Shown piece after piece: positions 1 to 9,711 of a DNA stretch of 46,219 nt. The notes under the pieces were generated by a model. That model did no database searches, had not been told where the DNA came from, and saw nothing but the letters and a program-made list of their open reading frames with translations. A program made the position numbers and the translations under genes. This DNA comes from JBIOJM01 sp044450785 (GTDB taxonomy: Bacteria > Planctomycetota > Planctomycetia > Isosphaerales > Isosphaeraceae), in NCBI GenBank assembly GCA_044450785.1, contig JBIOJM010000036.1, forward strand, positions 1 through 46,219. Reading direction: 5' to 3'. Within the stretch, counting starts at the first letter, position 1. Each line of letters begins with the position of its first letter.

Positions 1-24
1 GATTCCTCGTAACGGGGCAACTTT

Positions 25-125
25 GGTTGGGGTCGCCCGGTGCGAGACCCGCACGCCGGTAAATGTGGGGAATTGACCCCACTGCGACAACGGGGAGGGA
101 GTGGCCGTTTACCCCGGCCTCTCCC
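25..125. other. Structured intergenic DNA with three consecutive hairpins
   Basis: No gene is supportable in bases 1-212. Three stem-loops follow one another: GTGCG/CGCAC around 40-54, flanked by CCG/CGG; GTGGGG/CCCCAC around 65-82; and GGGAGTGGCCG/CGGCCTCTCCC at 97-125 (one T-T mismatch, 7-base loop). The layout is reminiscent of the structured 3' tail of group II introns that trails maturase genes, but I cannot identify a domain V with certainty and no reverse transcriptase is visible because the window starts here. The third hairpin could equally be a transcription terminator for a gene left of the window. Confidence 0.45.
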
Positions 126-212
126 TTACCCACTGAAGACGAAAAGGCCCAACTTCAAAACTTGCGCGTCGGGTTGGTGTGAGCACGGCCGATTCTGGCA
201 TCTATGCGAAAA

Positions 213-2379
213 TCAAGATTGACCCAGCTTCTTCCGCCACGCGGCCGCCTTGTCCGCCTTTCCCCAGGCCTCGTAGAACGGGACGATCCGCGCGGCGGCG
301 GCGGCCAGCGCCTTCGTCGACGGCGCCGGGATCTTGGCCTCGCGCGCCTTCATGCCCTCGTAGCCGCCGACCAGGAGTGGCTCGGCCTCATCGTACTTCT
401 TCTGCCCGGCCAGGGCGGCGCCGAGCTGGCTCATCGTGTGAAAGCGTAACCAGTCGTCCGGCTTTTTCTCCTCTCGGAGCTTCAGGCATTCTCGTGCCGT
501 GGTTTCGGCGTCGGCCCACCGGCTCGCGTCCAGATACATCTCGGCCAGGTTTTTCATGAAGATGAGTGTATGCGGATGGTCGGGGCCCATCTTCACCTTG
601 GCGAGCTTGAGCGTTTCCTCTTGCAGCCGGATGGCCTCGGCGATCCGGCCGGCGACCTGATAGGCCCGGGCCAGGTTGTTCCTGGTCCTGAGCGTGTCGG
701 GGTGTTCGGGCCCGGGATTCACCTCCTTGAGCCTGAGCGACTCCTCATGGAGCGCGATCGCGTCGGCGATCCGGCCTGCGTCCTGATAGTCCAGCGCCAG
801 ACTGCCGATGCAGTTGAGCAAGTTGGGGTGGTTGGGTGCCAGCTTCGCCCTCATGAGCTTGAGCGTCTCCTCGAAAAGCGGGATGGCCTCGTTGAGTCGT
901 CCGGCGTAGAGGTGGGCTTCGGCGATGCCGCTCATGCTGACGAGCGTGCTGTGGTGTGCGGGACCTAGCGTGGCTTCGAAGAGCACCCGAGCCCGCTCGT
1001 GCTGCCGGATCGCCAGGTCGGACTCATGGAAATATCCGTAGCTTTGGCCCAGCGCATCGCGGATGCGCGCCTCGACCGTGGGCTGATCGGCAAAGCTCCC
1101 CGAGATGCTCGACTCGGCGTGGTCCAGCGCATCGCGCAGCGTCACCCCGCGGCCGAGCCCACCGTCGTGGCCCGCCGGTCGCGCCGCCGCCAGGATCTTG
1201 TCGCGGAAGAAGTCCACCACTGCCGCCGACTCGGATGCCGACTGCTCGGCGTTCGCCTCTTCTTCTTGCGCCTTGGCGAGGTTGACCCGGGCGAGCCGTT
1301 CGGCCCGCGTGGCGCGGACGGCCTGCCAGGCGCTGATCGCCGTGGCGGCCACAAGCACCGCGGCGATCGCCGTCGCCATTCCCAGAACGGTCCGATGCTT
1401 GCGGGCGAGCTTCCGCAGCCGGTACATCGCCGTTGGCGGGCCCGCCTCCACCGGGTCGCCCTCGAGATGGCGGCGGACGTCCCGCGCCAGGGAGCTCGCC
1501 GTCTCGTACCGCCGCGCCGGGTCTTTTTCGAGCGCCTTCATCACGATCCAGTCGAGGTCGCCGCGCACCAGCCGGGCCAGCCGGGCCGGCTCGGTCCCGC
1601 GGGAGGCGGCGATCGACGCCGACTCCTGGGTGGTCGACAGCCGCATGCTGGGCCTGGGCGGCTCCTCCTCGCGGATTCGCCGCAGGACCTCGGTGAACGC
1701 CGCCTCCCGCAGCCGGCGCGGCTCGAGCGGGGTCTGGCCGGTCAGGAGCTCGTAGAGCAGCACCCCCAGCGAGTAGATGTCGCTGCGGGTGTCGACGTCC
1801 AGCCCGCTATCCGCGCCTGCTCGGGGCTCATGTACTCGGGCGTGCCCACGACCACGCCAAGCTGGGTGAACAGCGTCCGCTCGGTCAGGCGCCGGTCGAT
1901 GGCCTTGGCCACGCCGAAGTCGATCACCTTGGGGACCGGCTTGTCGTCCTGGAGCGTCACCAGCACGTTCGACGGCTTGATGTCGCGGTGGATGATCCCC
2001 TTCTGGTGGGCGTGCTGGATCGCCTGGCAGACGGGGACGAACAGTTCGAGCCACTGCCTGGGGGTCAGCCGGTTCCGGTCGCAATACTCGGTGATCGGCA
2101 CGCCGTCAATCAGCTCCATGACGAAGAACGGCCGGCCGGAATCGGTGGTGCCGGCGTCGAAGACCTTGGCGATGTGGGTGTGGTCCATCAAAGCCAGGGC
2201 CTGGCGCTCGGCCTCGAAACGGGCGATGACCAGGGCCGTGTCCATTCCCGGCTTGATGACCTTGACCGCCACCGTGCGGCGGACGGGCGCCTCCTGCTCG
2301 GCGCTGAAGACGACGCCCATGCCGCCCTCGCCGATCGGCCGCACCAGCCTGTAGGGCCCGACGCGAGTGCCCGGCCCCT
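213..2379 (-). pseudogene. Ser/Thr protein kinase with TPR region, frameshifted
   Basis: Planctomycete kinase of the sigma-linked type. In the first frame (upstream of ~1815) are the glycine loop GEGGMGVV, the VAVKVIKPG lysine, HRDIKPSNV, DFGVAKAID and SPEQA. The rest of the kinase (DVDTRSDIYSLGVLLYELLTG onward), a transmembrane segment (VLGMATAIAAVLVAATAISA), and roughly five TPR units with the repeated GPEHPDTL-type signature continue in another frame down to the stop at 213-215. The switch lies at about 1812-1817, directly after SPEQA, and a 1-2 base indel would repair it. The usual N-terminal extension of this family is missing: kinase homology begins abruptly at ~2380 next to a sigma factor remnant. 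As read it cannot make a whole kinase. A sequencing indel could explain the frameshift but not the missing N-terminus. Confidence 0.8.
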
Positions 2380-2698
2380 CGCTTGAGCCGGTGCCGTCGC
2401 CGGGCGTTCTCGACCAGGATGCGCCGCATGGCCTCGGCCGCCGCGGCGAAGAAGTGACCTCGGCCGTCCCAGGGCCGATCGGGATCGACGCCGACCAGCC
2501 GCAGGTACGCCTCGTGTACCAAGGCCGTGGCCTGGAGGGTCTGCCCAGGCGCCTCGCGCGCCATCCGCTGCGCCGCCAGCCGCCGCAGCTCGTCGTAGAC
2601 CAAGGGGAGCAGCTCGCGGACCGGCCTGGGCCCGGCGTGGCTGGGCGGTTCCGGGCGGTCGCCGGCCTCGCGACAATCGTCTTCGATGGTGACGTCAT
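2380..2698 (-). pseudogene. ECF sigma factor N-terminal remnant
   Basis: In the frame that passes through 2603 the translation reads RELLPLVYDELRRLAAQRM, then QTLQATALVHEAYLRLVG and HFFAAAAEAMRRILVENARR. This is the region-2 half of the planctomycete ECF sigma family that usually precedes a TPR kinase. Region 4 (the -35-binding helix-turn-helix, about 100 residues) is absent. After HRLKRG the sequence passes straight into kinase homology in a different frame. The only ATG (2698) is in yet another frame, so the N-terminus is probably also disrupted. The stop of the next upstream gene lies only 9 bases before that ATG. I infer a deletion that removed the sigma C-terminus and the kinase N-terminus. 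Confidence 0.75.
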
Positions 2699-2707
2699 GG
2701 GAGATCG

Positions 2708-5700
2708 TCAGGGCTTTCCACTCTGCTTTGCGGTCAAATCAGCCACGAGCTGTGCAAACGGGGGATACGCGCGGATTGGGTCCAGGGCGGGGTCGCCGGC
2801 GGCCTGCTTGATGAAGGGCGGGCGCACCGGGGAGGGAAGCAGGTCAAGGGCCTGGCGCAGGAGCGCGACGGCGCGGTCCTGGTAGCGCCTGGCCAGAGCC
2901 TGGCGCTCCGGCGATTCGACCGTGAAAGATGCCTTGGCCGCGGCCTGGGCGTAGACGCAAGCGGCGTTGTAATACAGGGCGAGCCGCGCCCGGAGCTCGT
3001 TGCCCGGGATTCCCAGCCGGAGTGCTTCCTCGACGTCGGCGACGGCTCCCTTGTCGTCGCCCAGCAGGACCCGCGCCAGGCCCCGGCCGTTGTGAAGGTC
3101 GCCGTTTTTGGGGTCGAGCTTGATTGCCTCCTCGAAGTCGCGCAGGGCAAGCTCGCTCGCATCGTTCAGATATCCCCAACCGCGCCGGGCACGGGTTGCC
3201 GGCGAATTGGGGTCGAGGGCGAGAGCGCGTGTGAAGTCGGCCAGGGCGCCCGCGGCGTCGGACATCCGCGCCCGCTCGAAGCCACGCTGACGCAAGGCGT
3301 TGGGGTCGGTGTTGCTCGAATCCAAGTAACGGTTGAATGCCTGGATGGCGTCGGTGCCTCGGCCCAGGGCGATCAGGGTTTCGGCGCGGAGGCGCTCAAC
3401 CTCACGATCGTCGGGTTGGAGCTCGAGCGCGGCCTCAAAAGCGGCCAGGGCTTCCTTCCAGCGTTTCTGGCGGTGCAAGATCCGGCCACGGTACGCGTGG
3501 TCGCTTGCCAGTGTCCGGCTCGGGCCCGGCGCGAGGTGGATGGCCTCGCCGAAGTCGCGCAGGGCGGCGCCGTGGTCCTGGCGGCTGAGATGGATCAGAG
3601 CCCGGTTGCGATGGAGGACCGCTTGCTCGGGTGCCAGACCGATCGCGATATTGAGCTGCTCGATCGCCGCGTCCCACCTTTTCTGACCCGCAAAGGCCAG
3701 TCCCAGGTTGGCATGGGCCTGGTCCTGCCTCGGCTTGAGCCGGACGGCCTCGGTCAGGTCGGCAATGGCCGGGGCATAATTTCCCTGTCGAATTCTCGTC
3801 CCTCCACGATTGACCAGGACTCCGTAGCGCACTCCCGGATCGGAGCCGAGCTGCAGCGCGCGGTCGAAGTCGGACTCGGCTTCGGTGAACTCGCCGAGCT
3901 CACCATCGGCATAGCCGCGAAGCAAGTAAATCCAAGCGAAGTCGGGCCGGCGGCTGAGTGACGCGGTCAGGTGAGCCTTGGCCTCCGAGGGCCGCGGTGG
4001 GTCGGCCTTGAGATGGCAGACTGCCAGGAAGTACTGCGCCCAGAAGTAGTCGGGCCGCTCGCGGAGCCCCCGCTCGAAGAAACGACGAGCCTGATCCAAT
4101 GACGACTGTTTGTAAGCTTGTTCGCCCAGGAGGAAGAAATCGACCGCGAGGGCCGGCTCGATCATCGCGGCGCGCGCCGATTCTTCGTGGGCCCCGCGAT
4201 GGTCGCCAAGTTGCTCGAGGTACTTCGCCCGGCGGCTGTGATAGGACCGGGTCGGCGTACCCAGCGCACCCGCCCGTTCGATGATCCGCAGGGCGCGTCG
4301 AGCACGTGCTCGACGATCGTCAGGCCCTGGGTCCGGCCAGGCCGTTGCCTCGGCATCAGCCAGAACCAGGAGCAGCTCGTGACAGCCGGTTCTGACCTCG
4401 TCTTGCTCCAGGGCGGAGAGCGACGCTCGAGGCACGATCGGGCTCGTCGAGCCGTCTCCGTCCATGCCGTACAGGGCCAGGGCGCCGCGGGCGGCGGCGC
4501 GGGTGGCCTCAAGGTTCGTTGCCAGGTCCAACCCGGTGAAGAGCGTGCCGTGGAAGAGGGCATCATCGCGGAGTTTCTGGAATTGTCGATAGTTGTCGCG
4601 GGCCGTCTGGCCGGCCTCCTGGGCGACCAACCGCTGCTCGGTCTCGGATTGCAGCCGTAAGGCGCGGGAGGTCAGGTCCGCCAGCTCGGGTTCCGGGCGG
4701 GTCATGGCGAGGACCTTGGCGAGATGCAGACGGGCGGTACGCCAGTCCTGGCGCTCGAGAGCATCCTCGCCCTGCCGGAAAAGAGCCGCCCCCTCCATCC
4801 TCATCCCCTGCAGCCGTTCCTGGCGTTCCATGCTCAGCTTCTCGGTCAGGAGGCGCTGCTGGTGTTCGCGGACGCGGGCCAAGTGCTCGCGCCGGCGCGC
4901 GCTATTCACGATCAGCGCGGAGAGGACGGCCACGATCGCCACCACGCAGAGAGCAACAGCGCCGGCCTGGGTCCAGGTTCGATGCCGCCGCGCCAACCGG
5001 GCCAGCCGGCTCCGCCAGGGCTCGCGGTAGGCCGAGACCGGTTCATCCGCCAGCCAGTGCTCGATTTCGTCGGCCAGGGGGCGGGCCGATTCATACCGGT
5101 CCTCGGGCCGGAGCGCCATCGCCTTCATGCAGATGGCCTCCAGCGGTGGCGGAATGGCGCGATTGACGGTGCGCGGGTGGGGGTAATCTCCCTTCTGGAC
5201 ACGCTTGAGGATCTCGACAACGCCCGCCCCCATGAATGGCTCTCGACCCGTCAGAAGGACGTAGAGCGTGGCACCCAGGCTGTAGACATCGCTGGCCGGG
5301 CCAAGCCGGTCGAGCTGTCCGAGCGATTGCTCGGGACTCATGAACGATGGCGTACCGATGGCCGAGCCCGAAATCGTCTCGGCCGACGCCCGGGGCGATC
5401 CGGACGACCCGGTCGAAGGCTGGACGGCATCGATGACGTCCGTTCGGCCCAACTGCTTGGCCAATCCCCAGTCGACCACCAGGGTCTCGCCGTAGGGACC
5501 GAGCATCACGTTCGCGGGCTTCAGGTCGCGGTGAAGGACCCGGCGGCTGTGAGCAAAGGCGATGGTATTGCAGACGGCCACAAACCGTTCGAGCAACTGG
5601 CGAAATACCAGGGAGTGCTCGCCCTGGGCCAGGTCCCCCGAGGAATGGAACTTCTTGATCACCTCGTCCAGGCTCTCTCCCCGGATGAATCGCATGACGT

Positions 5701-5937
5701 AGAAAGGGCGGCCGTTGGCATCCTGGCTCAAGCTGTAGACCGGGACGATCCCCGGATGCTCCAGGTTGCCCGTGATCTCCGCTTCGATCAGAAAGCGAAC
5801 CCGGCTGTCGGGCCTGTCGGCATACTTGCTCTGGATTTCCTTGAGCGCCACCTCGCGGTTCAATTCCTGGTCGTGGGCGAGGAACACTTCGCCCAGCCCG
5901 CCTCGAGCGTGGGGCCTCAAAACGTGGAATCGAGACT
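2708..5937 (-). CDS. Ser/Thr protein kinase with C-terminal TPR array, 5'-truncated
   Basis: Membrane-anchored Ser/Thr kinase, about 1070 residues from the first possible start (TTG at 5920). It has a glycine loop ARGGLGEVF (6-13), lysine in VALKEI (K27), HRDLKPANV (130-138), and a DWG in place of DFG (150-152), common in this subgroup. APE-like MSPEQ follows, then a transmembrane helix (about 320-345), a coiled segment rich in Arg/Glu, and a long TPR region to residue ~1000. Homology already runs upstream of the TTG (SRFHVLRPHARGGLG), but the frame closes at 6005-6007 with no ATG/GTG, and the roughly 100-residue leader typical of such kinases is missing. The start therefore seems to have been lost in a junction with the neighbouring PPC-domain gene. 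It may be silent or expressed only as a truncated kinase. Confidence 0.75.
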
Positions 5938-7236
5938 GGCTGGTGTTCCCCTGGCTCCGAAAGGCTCCTGACCCCTTTTCCTGGCCAGGAGCGTCCCCGA
6001 GGCATCATAAACCGAGAGGACGCTGTCGAGTGCCGTGCCCCCGGAGGCCTGCTGCGAGATCGCCAGGAGGCCCGAGACCGGAGCGGTGAAGCGGTACTGC
6101 ACCGAGGCGCCGGGGAAGCCGATCGCCCCTGGGAGCGTGGCGTACCCCGTATTCGACAGGGAGATCGTGGGTATGCCGGCGGAGCCTTCGAGTGGCGGCG
6201 CCGGGGCGATGTAAACGGTGTCGCCGCCGGTATCCTCCCCCGCGGCTCCCGCCCGGATGGTGTAGACCTGGCCCGCGGTGACCGGGAACACCACCCGGAC
6301 GCTCGTCACTCCGGCCAAATTGGTCTGAGAGACGACAGGCACGGGATTCCCCGAGGCGTCGAGAACGGTGGGGGCCACGCGCATCGAGCTGCCCGGAGCG
6401 GTGTCTTGTTGCACGGCCATCCGGCCGGAGAACGGGGCGACAAACTGGAAGAAGTCCGCTTCTCCCGCCGTATCGACCTGACCCGAAACGCTGGCGGTCC
6501 CCTGATCCGACAGCGACACCGTCACGGCCTGGGCGAGACTGTCGCCGGAATCCTGGGTCGAGATCGACAGGGAATAACTCCCAAGCGTCAAGCCCAGCGA
6601 ACCGGCCCCGACCTCGTAGGTTTGTCCGGGCTGCACCGAAAACTGGACCTGGCTGATCTGGCCACCTGCACCCTCGTTGTCGGAGGCAACCAGGATCCCG
6701 GCGCTGTTGTAGACCAGCAACAGAGGGTCGATCGAGCTTCCGGAGAGAGCACTCTGGGTGATCGTCATCTCCCCTGCGGCGGTCGCGCAACCTGGTCGCT
6801 ATTGCGTCCCCCAAGGACCGAAACGGCGTCATCCAGGTTCGCCGATCCGCGAGCGTCGAGCGTGATCGATTTCGCGGCGAGCGCCGCGGTTTTCAGGGGC
6901 TGGCCCGTCACGGTCAAATGAAAGGCGCCGGTACTTCCCTGGTAACCCGAGGCCTGGATGTAGTACGTGTTGCCCGCGACCACCGGGATCTGTACCTCGC
7001 CGCTGGCTCCGGGAACTCCGGTGCCGCCCACATCGACGAGTTGCTGCGAGCTTCAAGACATAAAGGTTATTCTGAGTATCGCCGAACGTCCATTTGATGA
7101 CATTGTCCGTCGCCGGCGCCGCCAGTCCGACACCATCGAGAACGAGGCGGTCCTCCAAAGATTCGAATGCCAGATGTGAGCGCGCCCGACCTGCACGTGT
7201 TTTGCGAAAGCGGGGGGAACAGTGACGGATGCTCAC
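5917..7236 (-). pseudogene. Secreted PPC-domain protein with LEPR-type N-terminus, broken
   Basis: From a GTG at 7236 the product begins basic and contains FESLEDRLVLDGVG, the LEPR-XLL-like N-terminal motif of very large planctomycete exported proteins. At ~7048 the frame changes (KLA then QQLVDVGGTGVPG). It changes again near 6785, after which two bacterial pre-peptidase C-terminal (PPC) beta-sandwich units are readable: MTITQSALSGSSIDPLLLVY with GSYSLSIS, and FFQFVAPFSGRMAVQQD with YTIRAG. A third unit ends at SVLSVYDASGTLLA, where the frame runs into sequence belonging to the kinase downstream and stops at 5917. Such proteins normally continue much further. At least two indels and a C-terminal deletion are needed to explain this. 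Confidence 0.75.
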
Positions 7237-7336
7237 GGTCGCGACTCCTGCATCGACCCGATCAAGAACCATGTGCTGCCAGCAATGACGGATGGACAAC
7301 ATTGCGGATGCATCATAACACAAGTAGGATACCGCC

Positions 7337-8296
7337 ATGCAACGACGCGATTTCCTCACCAAGATGCTGGCCGGCACGGCCCTGCTGCGGCTTCGATTGG
7401 CGGAGGCGCAGGAGACGCCCCGCGCGATCGTCTTCGAACGGGCGGAAGCGGGCACGCCTCACAAGGGCAAGGTACTGCTGGCGGTCCAGGCCCATTCCGA
7501 TGACATCCCCCTCTTCGCGGCGGGCACGGCAGCCAAGCTGGTCCAGGAAGGCTACACCGGCTACCTGGTCCGCGCAACCAACGATGACATGGGCGACGCG
7601 CCCGGGCTGGGGACGCCCGGCACCATCGGCCAGAACGTGCGGGGGAACGAGCGCGACAACGACGAGGTGGCGCGCACGCTCGGTCTCAAACGAGTGTTCA
7701 ACCTGAACTACAACAACCACCGCATGGGCGACATCTCGCAGAACGAGCTGCAGTGCCGTCTGATCTTCTTGATCCGCTTGTTGAAGGTGGATACGGTCAT
7801 TTGCTGGGACCCGTGGGCGCACGACGAGGAGAATCCCGACCACTACACGATCGCCCGCGGGGTGGAAGCGGCCTGCTGGATGGCCGGCCGGGACCACGAC
7901 TATCCGGAGCAGTTCGCGGCCGGGCTCCAGCCCCACGCGGTCCGGGAGAAGTATTACTTTGCGCGGCGGCCGGAGATCACCCGCGTGGTGGACATCAGCG
8001 GCGTGGTGGATAAAAAGGTGGAGGCCAACCGCGCCAACCAGGCGAAGGGGCCGGGTGGGCATCACGGATCGCGGCTCCGGGCGGAGCTCGCCAAGAAGAA
8101 ACAACGCCTGCCGCTCCTGGGCGACGACGACGCTACAGCCGACCGCAATTACATCAAAGAGTTCCTCCTGGCGCGCAACCGTGAACTGGGGCGCAAATAC
8201 GGCGTGGAATACGCCGAAGCGTTCCACTACATCGGGCCCGGGACGTCGCAGCCGGTCGAGGACTACATCCGAAAGCACGCGGTGCCGTTGAAGTAG
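7337..8296 (+). CDS. PIG-L/LmbE family deacetylase, exported
   Basis: Zinc-dependent N-acetylglucosaminyl deacetylase family (LmbE/PIG-L), 319 residues. The start (ATG 7337) gives a twin-arginine-like leader QRRDFLTKMLAGTALL. The first metal/catalytic motif is AHSDD (family usual AHPDD) near residue 53, followed by FAAGTAAKLVQEGY. Later come VICWDPWAHDEENPDHYTIA with the downstream His typical of the family, and a C-terminal segment on the age-old pattern FLLARNRELGRKYGVEYAEAFHY. It probably acts on an N-acetylated sugar or related amide outside the cytoplasm; the substrate cannot be told from sequence. It is divergent from the broken PPC gene and stands alone, with no co-directional gene closer than about 200 bases. 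Confidence 0.88.
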   Translation: MQRRDFLTKMLAGTALLRLRLAEAQETPRAIVFERAEAGTPHKGKVLLAVQAHSDDIPLFAAGTAAKLVQEGYTGYLVRATNDDMGDAPGLGTPGTIGQNVRGNERDNDEVARTLGLKRVFNLNYNNHRMGDISQNELQCRLIFLIRLLKVDTVICWDPWAHDEENPDHYTIARGVEAACWMAGRDHDYPEQFAAGLQPHAVREKYYFARRPEITRVVDISGVVDKKVEANRANQAKGPGGHHGSRLRAELAKKKQRLPLLGDDDATADRNYIKEFLLARNRELGRKYGVEYAEAFHYIGPGTSQPVEDYIRKHAVPLK

Positions 8297-8498
8297 CGGC
8301 TTGCGATCTCGGCGACGGCGTTCCGCCCCGCGGACAGCTCAAGAAGTTGAGCGACGCGGCGCCGAACCGTTGCGGGGCTCTTCTTGCCGGTGAGCCGGCT
8401 TGTCCACGATTCGACCCCTGGCTTATAATCGCGGGTAAGGCCGAAAGGTGCCTTTCACCGAGCTCCGCCGGACGTTGCGCTGCGAGGCCGATTCGATC

Positions 8499-9701
8499 AT
8501 GGCCACCCCGGATCCCCCGATCGACCGGCGTTCGGACCCAGCCCGGGCGCGGAGGGCCGTCTTGTCTTTTGTGTGCGGATCTCTGGTGATCGCCGCGATC
8601 CTCTCGGTGGTTGCCTCTCGATCTCGACGGACTCCGGTCGCGGATCGGTCGGCCTTGGAGCGGGCGCCGCAAGCCAGCTACATCGGCTCGCAGAGCTGTG
8701 CCGGCTGCCACCCCGGCGAGTTTGCCTCCCACAGCCGATCCGGTCACGCGCGGACCTTGCGACCCGCAGCCTTGACCAAGGTGGCGAGCCGGCTCAGCGG
8801 CGCGACGTTTGCGGACCCCGAGCACCGGGGCGTCGGTTGGAGCTACAGCCTCCGCGATGGTCGGCTCTGGACCGAACGACGTGAAGCCGGGGAGGTCGAG
8901 CGGTTTCTGATCGACTACGCGTTCGGCTCGGGTCATCACGCGACCACTTTCGTCACGCTGACCAACCGCACCCCGGAGAGCCCGACGATGATCGAGCATC
9001 GGCTGACCGTATTCGCCCACAAGGAGGCGCCGGACATCACCCCCGGTCAGGGCCAGGCCCCCAGTTCCAACAGGCGAGGGATGGTGCCCTTGGGGCGCTC
9101 CTACCTGACCTGGGGTACGCTCAAGTGCTTCGAGTGCCACACGACCGTCGTTTCGGACCGCGGGCCGCTGGTTCTCGATGAGGCCACGATGATCCCGAAC
9201 GTCGGCTGCGAGCGCTGCCACGGCCCCGGGCGAGCACACGTCGAGGCGGCTCGGCGTGAGGCCGGGGATGCAGCGCTCGCGATGCCGTTCGGACTCGGGC
9301 GCTTTACGGCCGCCGATGAGATTCGAATGTGCGGGGCCTGCCACCGCCTGCCCGAGATGGGTGACAGCGCCTTGATCCGGCCCGACAACGCCGTGCTCGT
9401 CCGCTTTCAGCCGGTCGGCCTGATGCAGTCGGCCTGTTACCAAAAGAGCCAGGGGACCCTGTCGTGTGCGACCTGCCACGACCCACACGCCAAGACGTCG
9501 ACCGACCTCCCTGCGTACGAGGCTGTGTGCCTGTCCTGCCACCGGGCTCCCTCGCAGACCGCATGCAAGGTCTCACACGCGACCGGCTGCGTCGGTTGTC
9601 ACATGCCGCGCAGGGATGTGTCGCAAGGCATGATGATGGCCGACCACTGGATCCGTTCCCGACCCGAAAACGCCGCCAACACCCCACCTCCTGTTCGCTA
9701 G
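8499..9701 (+). CDS. Multihaem cytochrome c protein with seven CxxCH sites
   Basis: About 400 residues. An N-terminal membrane anchor or uncleaved signal (AVLSFVCGSLVIAAILSVV) precedes a periplasmic domain with seven haem-c motifs: CAGCH, CFECH, CERCH, CGACH, CATCH, CLSCH and CVGCH. The opening SYIGSQSCAGCHPGEF is typical of planctomycete/acidobacterial cytochrome-c554-like electron carriers. CKVSH before the last site is not a haem motif. ATG 8499 is chosen because it directly precedes the anchor; an in-frame ATG at 8448 would add an unlikely 17-residue leader. The next gene starts 10 bases after the stop, so the two are probably co-transcribed. Partner and electron donor are unknown. Confidence 0.87.
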   Translation: MATPDPPIDRRSDPARARRAVLSFVCGSLVIAAILSVVASRSRRTPVADRSALERAPQASYIGSQSCAGCHPGEFASHSRSGHARTLRPAALTKVASRLSGATFADPEHRGVGWSYSLRDGRLWTERREAGEVERFLIDYAFGSGHHATTFVTLTNRTPESPTMIEHRLTVFAHKEAPDITPGQGQAPSSNRRGMVPLGRSYLTWGTLKCFECHTTVVSDRGPLVLDEATMIPNVGCERCHGPGRAHVEAARREAGDAALAMPFGLGRFTAADEIRMCGACHRLPEMGDSALIRPDNAVLVRFQPVGLMQSACYQKSQGTLSCATCHDPHAKTSTDLPAYEAVCLSCHRAPSQTACKVSHATGCVGCHMPRRDVSQGMMMADHWIRSRPENAANTPPPVR

Positions 9702-9711
9702 ACTGGGGCGA

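Noticed and set aside
999..2354. Long plus-strand open frame opposite the first kinase
   Set aside because: The minus strand holds kinase and TPR motifs; the plus frame has none.
7313..8278. Long open frame opposite the PIG-L gene
   Set aside because: GC-rich antisense shadow: codon pattern and lack of any domain; the plus-strand frame carries a clear family.
8154..9542. Long minus-strand open frame opposite the cytochrome gene
   Set aside because: Shadow of the cytochrome gene: the seven CxxCH motifs on the plus strand decide the strand.
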